From positions 1 to 7,601 of the forward strand of contig JAEWVV010000057.1 in assembly GCA_023458995.1 (NCBI GenBank): a stretch of DNA of 7,601 bases. Reading direction: 5' to 3'. Position numbers and translations under genes: made by a program. The notes below the pieces were generated by a model. That model was given only the letters and a program-made list of their open reading frames with translations. It searched no databases and was not told where the DNA came from. The stretch's first letter is position 1, and every line of letters starts with the position of its first letter. The DNA is from Bacillota bacterium (GTDB lineage: Bacteria; Bacillota_I; Bacilli_A; Acholeplasmatales; Acholeplasmataceae). Shown one piece after another: positions 6,818 through 7,601 of this stretch.

Positions 6818-7601
6818 ATGAAAAGAAATTATGATTTAGAGTTATTACAACAAAAAGTTCTAACAAGCATTGATGAGATTGAAAGTGAACTGGATTTCCC
6901 GTCTCACTTTTATAAGTCGTTTTATGATGGGGATCGTCAAATCTATCAAAAAGAGTTTTCTCAAATTAAACTCTTTGATGAAAAATGGATTCGTACGATT
7001 GAATCTTACTACCCAAGCTTAGCAACCATCACAAAACGATTAAAGTCAACGCTTCGTTATGAAGAAGAAATTCTTCCAGTTGAAAAGACAAAAAAGGTGA
7101 TTCCACGAGCAATCAGACACCTTTCTTTTCACTCTGAACTTATTAAAGAAGTTGGTGAACAAGATGATGTAATTCCTTCTAAAGTCTTATCATCCATGTC
7201 AGAAATTGAATATGGTATTTATGAAAATCGGTTCATCATGACACTGATTACAAGGTTACAGTCCTTTGTTTTAGAACGTTTAAAGATCATTCAAGATGAA
7301 ATCGATGGACAAAGAGATACGCATTTATCTTATGAAACTGAATTTGTATTTAGTGATGCTGAATACGAAATGAAAGTTGATTTAAAACAAAAAGAAAAAG
7401 TAAGTAAACGAAAAGCAAATGAACATAACGTCAAGATTTTAGAGCGTGTTCAGTACTTGCATAAGCTGATTACGCATTTAAACAATAGTGATTTTATGCA
7501 AATCATGAAAAAGTATAAACCAGTTTCAGCACCTATTTTAAAAACACAGATTATTCTTAAGAACCAAGACTACAAGAATGCTTACTTACTTTGGTTATTC
7601 T
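6818..7601 (+). CDS. McrC-like/DUF2357-like partner protein, N-terminal part (3' partial)
   Basis: The frame is open from the ATG at 6818 to the window edge (261 complete codons, no stop). No signal peptide or membrane helix is visible, so it is predicted cytoplasmic. After a charged N-terminal region, residues 119-147 carry IPSKVLSSMSEIEYGIYENRF, best read as two parts: the IPSKVL loop and the EYGIYENRFI helix (131-140), which resembles the Y..ENRF helix of DUF2357-type proteins. Residues 234-261 (KPVSAPIL then QDYKNAYLLWLF) resemble that family's conserved rp.S..l...p.Y...Y segment. Proteins with this domain commonly sit beside McrB-like ATPases and end in a PD-(D/E)XK nuclease domain; that part would be beyond base 7601 and cannot be seen. 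The gene follows the AAA+ gene by 13 bases, the expected McrB-McrC order. Family call is moderate, function inferred. Confidence 0.68.
   Translation, partial: MKRNYDLELLQQKVLTSIDEIESELDFPSHFYKSFYDGDRQIYQKEFSQIKLFDEKWIRTIESYYPSLATITKRLKSTLRYEEEILPVEKTKKVIPRAIRHLSFHSELIKEVGEQDDVIPSKVLSSMSEIEYGIYENRFIMTLITRLQSFVLERLKIIQDEIDGQRDTHLSYETEFVFSDAEYEMKVDLKQKEKVSKRKANEHNVKILERVQYLHKLITHLNNSDFMQIMKKYKPVSAPILKTQIILKNQDYKNAYLLWLF

Overview
The window is AT-rich and almost entirely coding. It holds four genes in a row on the + strand, separated by only 15, 30 and 13 bases, so they look like one transcription unit. The first gene is cut by the left edge and the fourth by the right edge. I see no promoter, terminator, RNA gene, mobile element or CRISPR inside the window. 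The organism is probably a low-GC member of the Bacillota/Mollicutes branch. All tryptophans are encoded by TGG, the complete genes stop with TAA or TAG, and no in-frame TGA is read through, so the standard code applies. The giant surface protein is held by a plain C-terminal transmembrane helix with no LPXTG sorting signal, which suits a wall-less cell. An Acholeplasma-like (Acholeplasmatales/Izemoplasma/Haloplasma) source fits best, but this is inference.

Layout. Bases 1-3834 are the last ~1277 codons of a surface protein made of 13 complete tandem cadherin-like/Ig-like beta-sandwich domains, the tail of a fourteenth, one transmembrane helix and a short basic cytoplasmic tail. The domains form a higher-order repeat of four domains per unit. 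Bases 3850-5244 encode a membrane-anchored protein with a GGDEF-like then an EAL-like domain; the signature residues of both are largely lost, so it is a predicted catalytically dead c-di-GMP-type protein. Bases 5275-6804 encode a membrane-anchored McrB/MoxR-type AAA+ ATPase: transmembrane helix, coiled coil, low-complexity linker, then an intact ATPase. Bases 6818-7601 begin a cytoplasmic protein that resembles the N-terminal (DUF2357-like) half of McrC-type partners; any PD-(D/E)XK nuclease domain would lie beyond the window.

How they may work together. Three consecutive products each carry a membrane helix, and the fourth is the expected soluble partner of the third. The cluster therefore reads as a membrane-spanning assembly: a long extracellular fibre-like protein, a degenerate nucleotide-signalling module under the membrane, and a tethered McrB-like motor with an McrC-like effector. 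A membrane-localised McrBC-type defence system that senses events at the cell surface is one hypothesis. An AAA+-driven remodelling or assembly machine for the surface protein is the main alternative. The sequence alone does not decide between them.
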